Assembly: GCF_030546645.1 (NCBI RefSeq)
Contig: NZ_JAUOTO010000004.1
Span: 372,001-436,000 of the forward strand
Source: Flavitalea plasmicola
Lineage (GTDB): Bacteria > Bacteroidota > Bacteroidia > Chitinophagales > Chitinophagaceae
DNA length: 64,000 nt
Reading direction: 5' to 3'
Shown: one piece after another, positions 42,918 through 50,847 of the stretch
How the letters are laid out: every line of letters starts with the position of its first letter
How positions within the stretch are numbered: the stretch's first letter is position 1
The notes under the pieces: generated by a model
The model's input: only the letters and a program-made list of their open reading frames with translations
The model's database searches: none
What the model was told of the DNA's origin: nothing
Program-made: the position numbers and the translations under genes

Positions 42918-45902
42918 TTAGTTAGTGATCCTGCTTTTAATACCTGCCTTCTCAATCCCTGTCACTTCGATGCTATACACGCCAAACTCTTCCATTACCT
43001 TACCTGTGATCCTGTAGAAACCTGCCTGGGGAGGGTGGGCTGCATGCACCGGTGGGAAATGTACCGTATCGATCCAATCCTTATTATGGTCCAGGAAGGT
43101 CCCAAAGCTCATTGTCTCGCCTTTTATCGTACGTACCGGCTTATGCGTCACATGATAGCCGAGCACGGTGATTATCTTCCCTGCGTGTTGTGACAGCTCT
43201 CTGGCCGGCGTGTATTTTGCCGGATCATCATCCACCAGGGAAAAGGGATCACGCAAGGGAAAGCCCAGCAGCTCGACCTCATCGTAAATGTCGTCCAGCT
43301 CATGGAGGGGGAGATCGGGCAGGGTCAGGGTCATGGGCGCTTCTTTAAACAAAGCCTGGTGCGCCGGGGCCAGCGCCCTGTTCTTCTTTTGTACGAAATC
43401 CCCCTCCCAGAGCAGCTCCTTCTTGCTTTTTCCCGTAAAGCGCAAAGCGCCTACCCGGATGAGCAGCTCCAGGGGCTCCGCGGTGATGCCCGTACGCTCG
43501 ATGAAATCAGCCAGGTGCAGGTAAGGGCCGCCACGATGCCGCTCGTCCAGGAATTTCTCTGTCAGCTGCTGGTCCAGTCCCTTGACGTGAATGAAACCAG
43601 CATAAGCATCCCTGCCGGTGATATTCGTGTAATAATCGCTGTGGTTGACACAGGGAGGGTGTACCCGGGCGCCTGTCTTCATCAACTCATAGAAATAAAG
43701 CTCCCGGCTGTAGAAGCCGCCGAAATTATTGATCACGGCAACGGCAAATTCCATGGGGTAATAGGTCTTCAGGAAGAGGCTCTGATAGCTCTCTACGGCA
43801 AAGCTTGCCGAATGCGCTTTACAGAAGCTGAAATCGGCAAAGCTCTCGATCTGACGCCATACTTCTTCGATGGTAGTTTCGGGATACTCCAGCTGCCTGC
43901 AATTTGCGAAGAACCTTTCTTTCAGCTGGATGAAATGTTTCTTACCCCTGTATTTCGTACTCGTGGCCCTTCGTAGCAGGTCTGCATCGGCCATATCCAT
44001 TCCCGCCCAGTAATGGGCTACTTTCAGGACGTCTTCCTGGTAGACCATTACGCCATAGGTTTCTTTTAATAACTCTTCCAGCTTCGGGTGGAGGTATTCA
44101 AATTTGCCGGGATGGTGGAACCGATAGATATACTGTTGCATCATGCCGCTCCTGCCCACTCCCGGCCGGATGATGGAGCTGGCGGCAACCAGGGTTTTGT
44201 AATCATCACAATGCAGCTTTTGCAAGAGATGACGCATGGCAGGCGATTCGATGTAAAAACAGCCAATGGTATTCACGGTACGGATCTGGGCCCGGACCCT
44301 GTCGTCCTTCATGAATTTCTGAACCTCATGGATATTGATGTCAATACGTCTATTCTGTTTAACGAGCTGCAGGCACTCCTTGATATGTCCCAGGCCCCGC
44401 TGGCTCAGTACGTCCAGCTTGAACAGGCCAATGCTTTCCGCGACGAACATATCTATCTGTGCGGTGGAAAATCCTTTGGGCGGCATATGTACGGCACACC
44501 AGGCGGAGATAGGTTCTTCGCTGATGAGGATGCCTCCTGCATGGATGCTGAGATGATTCGGGAAATTCTGTAACAGCTTGCCATATTGCAGGATGATGCG
44601 TTGGAGCTGGCCTTCGCCGGCCTTTTTCATGAAGTTCTCTCCCCGGGCATCGCCATTGTAATATCCTTTTTCCGCCAGCTGATCGATCTCGGCCTTGGGC
44701 AGACCGAAGACCTTTCCCAATTCACGGATGATGGCCTTATACTGGAATGTGGAATACATGCCCAGCAGGGCTACATGCTGCCTGCCGTATCGCTTGAACA
44801 TATAATCGATGACCTCGTCCCTGTCACGATGGCTAAAGTCTATATCGAAGTCGGGGGGGCTGGTGCGTTGCGGATTCAGGAACCTTTCGAAATACAGGTC
44901 GAGCGCGATGGGGTCTACATCCGTGATCTGCAGGCAATAGGCCACGAGTGAATTGGCGCCGGAGCCCCGGCCCACATGATAAAAACCACGGCTCTGCGCA
45001 TAGCGGATCATGTCCCAGGTGATGAGGAAATAAGCATTGAAACCCATTTCGTCGATGATGCCTAATTCCCGTGTCAGTCTTTCGGCGGCCCGTTTGTTTG
45101 CGCCATAGCGCATGAGGAAGCCATCGCGGGCCAGTTTTTCAAGTAAGATCCTATCGTCCTCCTGTGATGCGCTGAAGACCTTTTTGTTCTTATCCTTCCC
45201 GAAGGTCATGGTGATATGGCAGGCATCGATCAGCTGATAGGTATTGACAATGATGGACGGGTATTGCCGGAATGCTTCGATGATCTTATCGGGAGGCAGG
45301 AAATATTCCTGCTCGCCTGCCTGTTCTTCTGTCTGCAGTTTGGACAGCAGCACATTTTTGTCGATGGCCCTCAGGAGGCGGTGCAAATTGTAATAGGTCT
45401 TGTTCCGGAAGGTAACGGGCTGGCGGGCGACGAATTTGCCCGCATACGCGTCTACCTGTGAACGTTGTAATTTGCGTACTTCTGCCGGCTGTACGCCAAT
45501 GTATTCGTTGGGTAGCAGATCTTCAGGGGCTTTACTTTGCAGGGGATAGATGACAAATCCGTCCTCCCGGCAGGCAAAGAACGGACTTTCGTCCGCCTTC
45601 TCAGGGAAGGCCGTTTTAGCTGTCAAATGTTGGGACAGGAATTCGTTGATCCAGCGGAAGCCCTGGTTATTCCTGGCCAGGAGGATGTATAGCAGCCGGT
45701 GGCCATTGCGTATTTCGGCGCCCAGGATGGGCTTTATATTTTGTTCCTGGCAATATTGCAAAAAATCCCAGGCATCGCAGGTAGTGTTGATATTCGTCAG
45801 CGCCATGGCCCGGGCGCCTTGTTCCACTCCTTCCCTGACGAGTTCTTCCGTTGCATAGGTGCCGTAGTGAAAGCTGAAGTATGTTTTGCAGTTGATGTAC
45901 AT
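42918..45902 (-). CDS. DNA polymerase III alpha-type subunit, short accessory (DnaE2/ImuC-like)
   Basis: 994 residues, shorter than replicative DnaE (about 1150-1200). C-family polymerase motifs: HVGRGSGANSLVAYCL (about 309-324), PDFDIDF with the catalytic acidic residues (350-356), later VMVYQEDVL and CKAHSASFA. Helix-hairpin-helix and OB parts follow. The N-terminal PHP motif is eroded: where DnaE proteins have V-H-x-H-S this has INCKTYFSFH, and the usual DHG is NIN, so metal-dependent proofreading-type activity is unlikely. The pairing with dinB suggests a translesion module like ImuC-ImuB, although imuA is absent. A palindrome sits in its promoter. Confidence 0.88.
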   Translation of the reverse strand: MYINCKTYFSFHYGTYATEELVREGVEQGARAMALTNINTTCDAWDFLQYCQEQNIKPILGAEIRNGHRLLYILLARNNQGFRWINEFLSQHLTAKTAFPEKADESPFFACREDGFVIYPLQSKAPEDLLPNEYIGVQPAEVRKLQRSQVDAYAGKFVARQPVTFRNKTYYNLHRLLRAIDKNVLLSKLQTEEQAGEQEYFLPPDKIIEAFRQYPSIIVNTYQLIDACHITMTFGKDKNKKVFSASQEDDRILLEKLARDGFLMRYGANKRAAERLTRELGIIDEMGFNAYFLITWDMIRYAQSRGFYHVGRGSGANSLVAYCLQITDVDPIALDLYFERFLNPQRTSPPDFDIDFSHRDRDEVIDYMFKRYGRQHVALLGMYSTFQYKAIIRELGKVFGLPKAEIDQLAEKGYYNGDARGENFMKKAGEGQLQRIILQYGKLLQNFPNHLSIHAGGILISEEPISAWCAVHMPPKGFSTAQIDMFVAESIGLFKLDVLSQRGLGHIKECLQLVKQNRRIDINIHEVQKFMKDDRVRAQIRTVNTIGCFYIESPAMRHLLQKLHCDDYKTLVAASSIIRPGVGRSGMMQQYIYRFHHPGKFEYLHPKLEELLKETYGVMVYQEDVLKVAHYWAGMDMADADLLRRATSTKYRGKKHFIQLKERFFANCRQLEYPETTIEEVWRQIESFADFSFCKAHSASFAVESYQSLFLKTYYPMEFAVAVINNFGGFYSRELYFYELMKTGARVHPPCVNHSDYYTNITGRDAYAGFIHVKGLDQQLTEKFLDERHRGGPYLHLADFIERTGITAEPLELLIRVGALRFTGKSKKELLWEGDFVQKKNRALAPAHQALFKEAPMTLTLPDLPLHELDDIYDEVELLGFPLRDPFSLVDDDPAKYTPARELSQHAGKIITVLGYHVTHKPVRTIKGETMSFGTFLDHNKDWIDTVHFPPVHAAHPPQAGFYRITGKVMEEFGVYSIEVTGIEKAGIKSRITN

Positions 45903-45924
45903 GGGTGGGTGAATGATTCGAATG

Positions 45925-45953
45925 TAAAACTAAATCAATGCTAACATATTTAG
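45925..45953 (-). promoter_or_regulatory. dnaE promoter with palindromic operator
   Basis: On the minus strand the -7-like box TAGTTTTA (45925-45932) is preceded at 8 bp by the palindrome CTAAATATGTTAG (45941-45953), that is, between the -7 and -33 positions, a classic repressor position. The same CTAA-N5-TTAG shape occurs at 40665-40677. Confidence 0.4.
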
Positions 45954-45978
45954 TAATCCCGGGCGGCTGCCGATGGCG

Positions 45979-46012
45979 AAAAAAAAAAGCCACCTCAGTG
46001 ATCTGAGATGGC
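45979..46012 (-). terminator. Strong terminator after paralogue 3
   Basis: On the minus strand GCCATCTCAG-ATCA-CTGAGGTGGC (46012 to 45989; one G-U pair) then ten T. It ends the transcript from the gene at 46123-46422 and isolates dnaE-dinB. Confidence 0.85.
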
Positions 46013-46122
46013 CTGGTTGGGAGCAAGGTTGCTTTCGGGCATTGGCCCTTTCAGGGCCGTTGCTGTTCAGAGATAATAGGAAAGGTCCAGCTAATGGTTA
46101 TGGAAATCAGGGCGCAAAACTT

Positions 46123-46422
46123 TTATTTTAAAGCTTTTTTCTTTACTGTTTTAATGTTTTCCTTTTGCATGGCATATTCTTTCAACCACAGGTCAGTCAT
46201 GTCTTTGACGCTTATCTCGAACAGGCCTGCAATAAAGGCTACTTCATCCAATGTAAACTTGCCGACATCGCTCATCAGCTCGTTGAAGCGGTCGACCTTT
46301 TTCCCAAGCCTGTTTGAAATGACTGTCTTGGGCACAATGAGGTAGATGTCATTAAAGGACTTCAGTCCTCCGGTTTTGTGCATACTCTGGACAGCACGGA
46401 AGCGAGGATCACGGTCTAACAT
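46123..46422 (-). CDS. Small helical protein, paralogue 3 of a local family
   Basis: 99 residues from ATG 46422. DPRFRAVQSMHKTGGLKSFN, then DIYLIVPKTVISNRLGKKVD, RFNELMSDVGKFTLDEVAFI and AGLFEISVKDMTDLW, with a lysine-rich tail. It parallels paralogue 2 along most of its length. The position upstream of dnaE-dinB, with paralogues 1 and 2 on the other side, suggests but does not show a link with that cassette. It has its own strong terminator. Confidence 0.75.
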   Translation of the reverse strand: MLDRDPRFRAVQSMHKTGGLKSFNDIYLIVPKTVISNRLGKKVDRFNELMSDVGKFTLDEVAFIAGLFEISVKDMTDLWLKEYAMQKENIKTVKKKALK

Positions 46423-46605
46423 TTGGTAAAGAAAGAAAATAAGCTAATACGAGATGCAATAACTCCGAACAAGTTAGTTTTGCGCTCCGGAATGTGATGT
46501 GTGGAAGGGTTGATTAGTTAGTGCAGAAGTACTATATAGTATGTTTTTAAGAGCGTAAAAGGGTGTTTAAAAAGGTGAATGGGAAGTGAGATACACCCAT
46601 ATATT

Positions 46606-46851
46606 TCATTTTGATAATTTGTCGGATGGGTAGTCTCCATACCCATATTCTTCGCCCTCCCGTAATTCCCTGCCGGTGAACTTGCCGAAGCGGATGATGG
46701 CATAGGCCAGCCATGCCAGCAGTATGGGTGACAAGAACAGCAAAATGACGGCTATCTGCCGCAGGGTGTGATTGTCCTGGTGCAGCAGTATGATATAGGC
46801 CAGCAGATACAGGCTGGCAAACCAGACGGCAAAGGCGGCGTTCCGGATCAT
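46606..46851 (-). CDS. Small two-helix membrane protein (hypothetical)
   Basis: 81 residues from ATG 46851; frames from 46902 or 46923 would add 17 or 24 residues. Two membrane segments, AAFAVWFASLYLLAYIIL and IAVILLFLSPILLAWLAYAI, with a charged acidic C-terminal tail rich in Gly and Tyr. Divergent from the stress-protein gene. No family recognised. The stretch 46423-46605 before it shows no further gene. Confidence 0.6.
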   Translation of the reverse strand: MIRNAAFAVWFASLYLLAYIILLHQDNHTLRQIAVILLFLSPILLAWLAYAIIRFGKFTGRELREGEEYGYGDYPSDKLSK

Positions 46852-46945
46852 GTATAAATTTACGAAAAATCCGGAACATGCTTTTTTACTGATCTTTGTC
46901 ATGCACGCGCCGATAAAAGTCATAGATAAGCTCTTCTCCTGCTGT

Positions 46946-46953
46946 TAGTTTTG
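46946..46953 (+). promoter_or_regulatory. Candidate -7 box of the stress-protein gene
   Basis: TAGTTTTG matches TAnnTTTG exactly and ends 16 nt before the ATG at 46970. No TTG at the -33 distance. Confidence 0.35.
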
Positions 46954-46969
46954 TGAAAACGATCTGATC

Positions 46970-47791
46970 ATGAAACCAATCATTGTTCCCGTCAATTTCT
47001 CCGAATATGCGGTCAATGCCGCCCGCTATGCGGCTGACCTGGCCCTGGCCATACGGGCCGAGCTCTATCTTGTCCACGTGATCCAGGTACCTGTTGCCTC
47101 GACGGAAATGCCGATGGCAGAGTCGCTTTATAAGGAAATGGTCGATTCCGCCGAATTGAATTTAGAGAGTTTGAAGGCGGAGTTAATGAAACGTACTATT
47201 CAAAGGGTGCCGGTGAGATGTATCCTGAAGGTGGGCAGCGTGTCCGGAAAGATCAAAGATCTGTGCCAGGAGCTGGGACCTTATGCTGTCGTACTGGGTG
47301 CGGCAGGCACTACGCTTGAAAAATTCCTCGCTTCCAGCCCGGCAGCGTCCCTCCTGCATAGCCTGCATTATCCCGTACTGGTGGTGCCTGAAACGGGTGT
47401 CTTTCACCATTTCCGGCGTATCCTGCTGGCATGCGAGCCGAAGGATATCGGTGCAGGGATCCCCTATTCGCTCCCCCTGCTGAAAGATATGCGCAGGTGC
47501 TTTGGTTCCAGGATCGATATTTTGACCATCGAGACGGAGGCCACGGCTAATGAAGAGCCCGCTGTGTATCCTTCCGAAGTTTGGAAGGGGGCGTTCGGTG
47601 AGTTTCATCCGGAGCTGCATTATGTCAGGGCCGCCAGGATCGAAGAGGGTATTTTGCAGTTCCTGGGCCATCATGAGGCAGACCTGGTCATGGTTTTTCC
47701 AAAAAGGCACAGGCTTTTTGAGTTTCATGTCAGCCAGTCCAGGAAATTGACTAAACGCAGCCCTATACCTGTTATGAGCATACATGCATGA
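46970..47791 (+). CDS. Universal stress protein, tandem UspA domains
   Basis: 273 residues forming two UspA-like halves. The first begins MKPIIVPVNFSEYAVNAARY and reaches LVVPETG (about 1-142); the second begins FRRILLACEP and ends VMSIHA (about 146-273). The ATP-binding loop of the first half is altered (VVLGAAGTTLEKFLASSPA in place of G-x2-G-x9-G-S), so nucleotide binding is uncertain. Such proteins are cytosolic and respond to starvation or redox stress. It stands alone with its own -7 box and a following hairpin. Confidence 0.88.
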   Translation: MKPIIVPVNFSEYAVNAARYAADLALAIRAELYLVHVIQVPVASTEMPMAESLYKEMVDSAELNLESLKAELMKRTIQRVPVRCILKVGSVSGKIKDLCQELGPYAVVLGAAGTTLEKFLASSPAASLLHSLHYPVLVVPETGVFHHFRRILLACEPKDIGAGIPYSLPLLKDMRRCFGSRIDILTIETEATANEEPAVYPSEVWKGAFGEFHPELHYVRAARIEEGILQFLGHHEADLVMVFPKRHRLFEFHVSQSRKLTKRSPIPVMSIHA

Positions 47792-47809
47792 TGGTGTGGG
47801 GTATAAAAT

Positions 47810-47846
47810 AAGACCATCCAGATAACCTACGTTACCGGATGGTCTT
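47810..47846 (+). terminator. Hairpin after the stress-protein gene
   Basis: A 10-bp perfect stem (47810-47819 with 47837-47846) with extra inner pairing, 18 nt after the stop. There is no T-run after it, so it is a 3' end structure or a weak terminator. Beyond it, 47847-48020 holds no gene. Confidence 0.45.
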
Positions 47847-48020
47847 GACCCTTAAAACAACCTGTCGCAAGCGTTAAGTAAGGTTAAACCAGGCCTCGAA
47901 AGTTATATACGTAATACGATGGTTTTTAGATTTGTAAGGGGAAAGTTTTTTTTATTGGAAATGTTTGATTTTTACAACTACCTGTTTCAATCCCGCAAAC
48001 AGGGTCCCTGCATCCCGTGG

Positions 48021-48028
48021 TAGCTTTG
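48021..48028 (+). promoter_or_regulatory. Candidate -7 box of the SDR-DinB gene
   Basis: TAGCTTTG matches TAnnTTTG exactly and ends 17 nt before the ATG at 48046. A -33 TTG was not found. Confidence 0.4.
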
Positions 48029-48045
48029 TGCAAACAAAAAGCACA

Positions 48046-49395
48046 ATGAAAAACAATGTATGGTATGTCACCGGTGCGTCCAAGGGACTTGGGCTCGCCC
48101 TGGTCAAAAAACTACTTAGCAAAGGGCACCGCGTCGCCGCTACGTCCCGCAATATTGAAGCGCTGCAAAAGGCTGTAGGGTATGACGGCCGTATTTTCCT
48201 GCCGCTGGCGGTTGACCTTGCCGATGAAGGCAGCGTGCAAAAGAGCATCGCGGACACTATCGACCATTTTGGCAGCATCGACGTTGTCGTCAACAATGCT
48301 GGCTATGGCCTGGCGGGTGCGCTGGAAGAATTGACCGATGAGGAAGCAAGGGCCAATTTCGATATCAATGTATTTGGCTCGCTGAACGTAATTCGCCAGG
48401 CGCTGCCTTATATGCGCAAGCAACAGTCGGGTCATATTTTCAACATTTCATCCATTGGCGGTTTTACGGGAGGTTTCCCTGGCTTTGGCATCTATTGCGC
48501 CACCAAGTTCGCGGTGCAGGGTTTTACCGAATCACTGGCGCAGGAGATAAAGGATTTCGGCATTCACGCTACGGTGGTGATGCCGGGATATTTCCGTACG
48601 AATTTCCTCAGCGATACCTCTATCAATGTTCCCAGGCACGAGATGGCTGAATATAAGACTGTCAGAGCGATACAAAGCGCCCACACGGAGGAGATCAATG
48701 GCAATCAAAGTGGCGATCCTGAGAAGGCAGCCGAGGTACTTATTACCGTATCGAGGCAACTGAATCCACCGGTGCATTTATTCCTGGGGCAGGATGCGTA
48801 TGAACTGGCGGATGCAAAAATGGACATCGTAAAGGCGGATATGCATGCCGTGAAGGTATTAGCGACTGCTACGGCCATTGACCAATTAGGGCCAGCCCGG
48901 GGCCTGGATAAGTACGGTCTATTGCGTAGTTTTATGGGTAAATATTATTCTATGTTGAATAGCATACTGGCAAGTTTTTATGAGAGAGACCTCCGCAAGC
49001 TCATCGAAGAAGTCAACTTATTCAGGAATGAAGAAGACCTGTGGAGAACGCAGGGATCTGTGAAGAACTCAAGCGGGAATCTTGTATTACATATCATTGG
49101 GGGCCTGAATTACCTTATCGGAGCTACGCTTGCAAAAACCGGATATGTCAGGGATCGTGACCAGGAATTTACCAGGAAAGGCGTGGCCAGAAAAGATCTG
49201 GTGGCGCAGCTGGAAGCGCTTATCCCTATGATCAATGGAACAGTGAGTGGGCTCACGCAGGAGCAAATGGAGGCTGAATACCCGATTTTCTTCGACAAGC
49301 CGAAAACTTCTGTCAGCTATGTATTGGTGCAGTTGCTGGCCCATTTAAACTATCATCTCGGGCAGGTGAATTATCTCCGCAGGATTTTTGAATAA
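48046..49395 (+). CDS. Fusion: short-chain dehydrogenase + DinB-like (DUF1572) domain
   Basis: 449 residues from ATG 48046 (MKNNVWYVTGASKGLGLALV); the 27 residues upstream in frame look non-coding. Residues 1-280 are a classical SDR: TGASKGLG (9-16), NNAG (83-86), Ser135/136, YCATK (Tyr150, Lys154). Residues about 303-449 are a DinB/DUF1572 four-helix domain (MLNSILASFYERDLRKLIEE, LVLHIIGGLNYLIGA, and LLAHLNYHLGQ with possible metal-binding His). DUF1572 proteins normally start at a Met equivalent to Met303. Both halves look intact, so it is either a true bifunctional protein or a recent read-through fusion of two genes. Substrate unknown. Confidence 0.85.
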   Translation: MKNNVWYVTGASKGLGLALVKKLLSKGHRVAATSRNIEALQKAVGYDGRIFLPLAVDLADEGSVQKSIADTIDHFGSIDVVVNNAGYGLAGALEELTDEEARANFDINVFGSLNVIRQALPYMRKQQSGHIFNISSIGGFTGGFPGFGIYCATKFAVQGFTESLAQEIKDFGIHATVVMPGYFRTNFLSDTSINVPRHEMAEYKTVRAIQSAHTEEINGNQSGDPEKAAEVLITVSRQLNPPVHLFLGQDAYELADAKMDIVKADMHAVKVLATATAIDQLGPARGLDKYGLLRSFMGKYYSMLNSILASFYERDLRKLIEEVNLFRNEEDLWRTQGSVKNSSGNLVLHIIGGLNYLIGATLAKTGYVRDRDQEFTRKGVARKDLVAQLEALIPMINGTVSGLTQEQMEAEYPIFFDKPKTSVSYVLVQLLAHLNYHLGQVNYLRRIFE

Positions 49396-49443
49396 AATTA
49401 AGTATATTGATACAGGAGATGATTTAAAGCTAAAGCGCCCGAT

Positions 49444-50841
49444 ATGCATTTTTCCTTTACTTATGCCGGCAAGGATCAATCCCGGGTCGATAAAACACCG
49501 TCACAGCGATCCCGCGGCGGTAAATCCATGCCGGCAGTTCCTATTCAAGGCAGGGCGCAAGCCATCCCGCAAAAGAAAGAGGCCGTGCAGGAACTTAGAA
49601 GTGATCCTGGCGCTGCGATAGGGCGTTTCGTTGTTCAGCGCGCTGTTGGCTTTGAATATGAATTAGATGGCAGCTTTGTTTCATCTAAAGTTACCAAGGA
49701 GAAAAAAAAGACGCTCGGTCTCTTTGGAGATGATGAGCCTTCAAAGCCTATCGTTGACCTTGAAAAAGGATATGTTATTGCGGATTACGACAGGTTTGAC
49801 GTATCTGTTGACAGCACACCTGTCGGCTTTGATGTGGAAATACGCATTAAAGAGGTGGACCATATTTCTCCCGCCACCCTCACCGATCTGCAAGCTACCG
49901 TATACCAGGTGTTGAGTATACTGGAGATATTGTCAACAGCCACGCATCCTGTGTCGGGAGATACAATCGGCGGGGATCCCAACGTGCTAATGTATGGCGA
50001 TTTTTCATCAGGCAGCGTACAGGCCACTGCAGGCCTCAGCCTTACGGCACTTCATGCCTTTCTCTCCGGCGAAATGGGGGTCGTGCACGAGAACAGACAA
50101 CACAAATCAATAAGAACAAAGGGACTTGATCATCCGGATACAGAAGAGCAGTCGGTAAAGGCCTTTAATTTGCGCCAGTATGGGAAAGGCGGGACGGTAC
50201 TGCTGCAAAAGGCCCAGTACTATGTGAATATATTATTTCCATATCTAACGAAAGGAGCCAAAGAACAAGTAGCCGCGGTGATCACTTCCATCCTGACCAT
50301 ACCCATCACAGCAAGGGACAACCAGCTGCCTTATGCCAAATCCGCTACTACCTTTTTGGCCAGATCGGATTATGCCACTGTCTTCAATGAGCTGCCTGCG
50401 GCCGTGCTCATGAACAAGGAAAGGCTGAAGTTTTTGATCATGGTTATACTTAACAGTTATCTTCCCACCATTAATGCCCGGCAAGTGGGACTGGAATCAC
50501 AGGTTTATCCCCGGGGATCTATTAAGGACAGCCAGGGGCTTTCGCTTACCATCGGTGAATGGCTGGATGGGCTGCTCCCTGCAAGCGGTACAGTGGGGGG
50601 GACGCAAGCCCCCAAGGATTATCTGTCGGATACAAACTATCCAAAAGGCAAATACAGCAACGACGATTTCTCACAACTGGAGTCGCTGGGAGGATATGGA
50701 AGTAAGACAGATGCCGGTGAGGGCGGTAAAAGGCTGCCCATATTTGAATTCAGGAAATATCTAAGCATACGGCCCAGGGACCTGCTGCCTGTAATTTCCG
50801 GAATATGGGAATTGGTTCACCTGGCGAATAAAAAGAAATAA
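49444..50841 (+). CDS. Putative eCIS cargo/effector 1 (unknown)
   Basis: 465 residues. A polar, low-complexity N-terminus (about 1-60; SQRSRGGKSMPAVPIQGRAQ) without signal peptide precedes a globular part starting at RFVVQRAVGFEYELDG (61-76). VGFEYE, the DVSVDST region (119-125) and FDVEIRIKEVD (129-139) recall amidoligase-like enzymes, but that is a weak resemblance by eye. The rest is alpha/beta with helical hydrophobic stretches (LKFLIMVILNSYLPTINA). It starts a two-gene unit with the next gene (6 bp apart) and lies opposite the eCIS operon, close to the DUF4157 gene, the place where cargo genes are often found. No function is assigned. Confidence 0.6.
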   Translation: MHFSFTYAGKDQSRVDKTPSQRSRGGKSMPAVPIQGRAQAIPQKKEAVQELRSDPGAAIGRFVVQRAVGFEYELDGSFVSSKVTKEKKKTLGLFGDDEPSKPIVDLEKGYVIADYDRFDVSVDSTPVGFDVEIRIKEVDHISPATLTDLQATVYQVLSILEILSTATHPVSGDTIGGDPNVLMYGDFSSGSVQATAGLSLTALHAFLSGEMGVVHENRQHKSIRTKGLDHPDTEEQSVKAFNLRQYGKGGTVLLQKAQYYVNILFPYLTKGAKEQVAAVITSILTIPITARDNQLPYAKSATTFLARSDYATVFNELPAAVLMNKERLKFLIMVILNSYLPTINARQVGLESQVYPRGSIKDSQGLSLTIGEWLDGLLPASGTVGGTQAPKDYLSDTNYPKGKYSNDDFSQLESLGGYGSKTDAGEGGKRLPIFEFRKYLSIRPRDLLPVISGIWELVHLANKKK

Positions 50842-50847
50842 GATATT

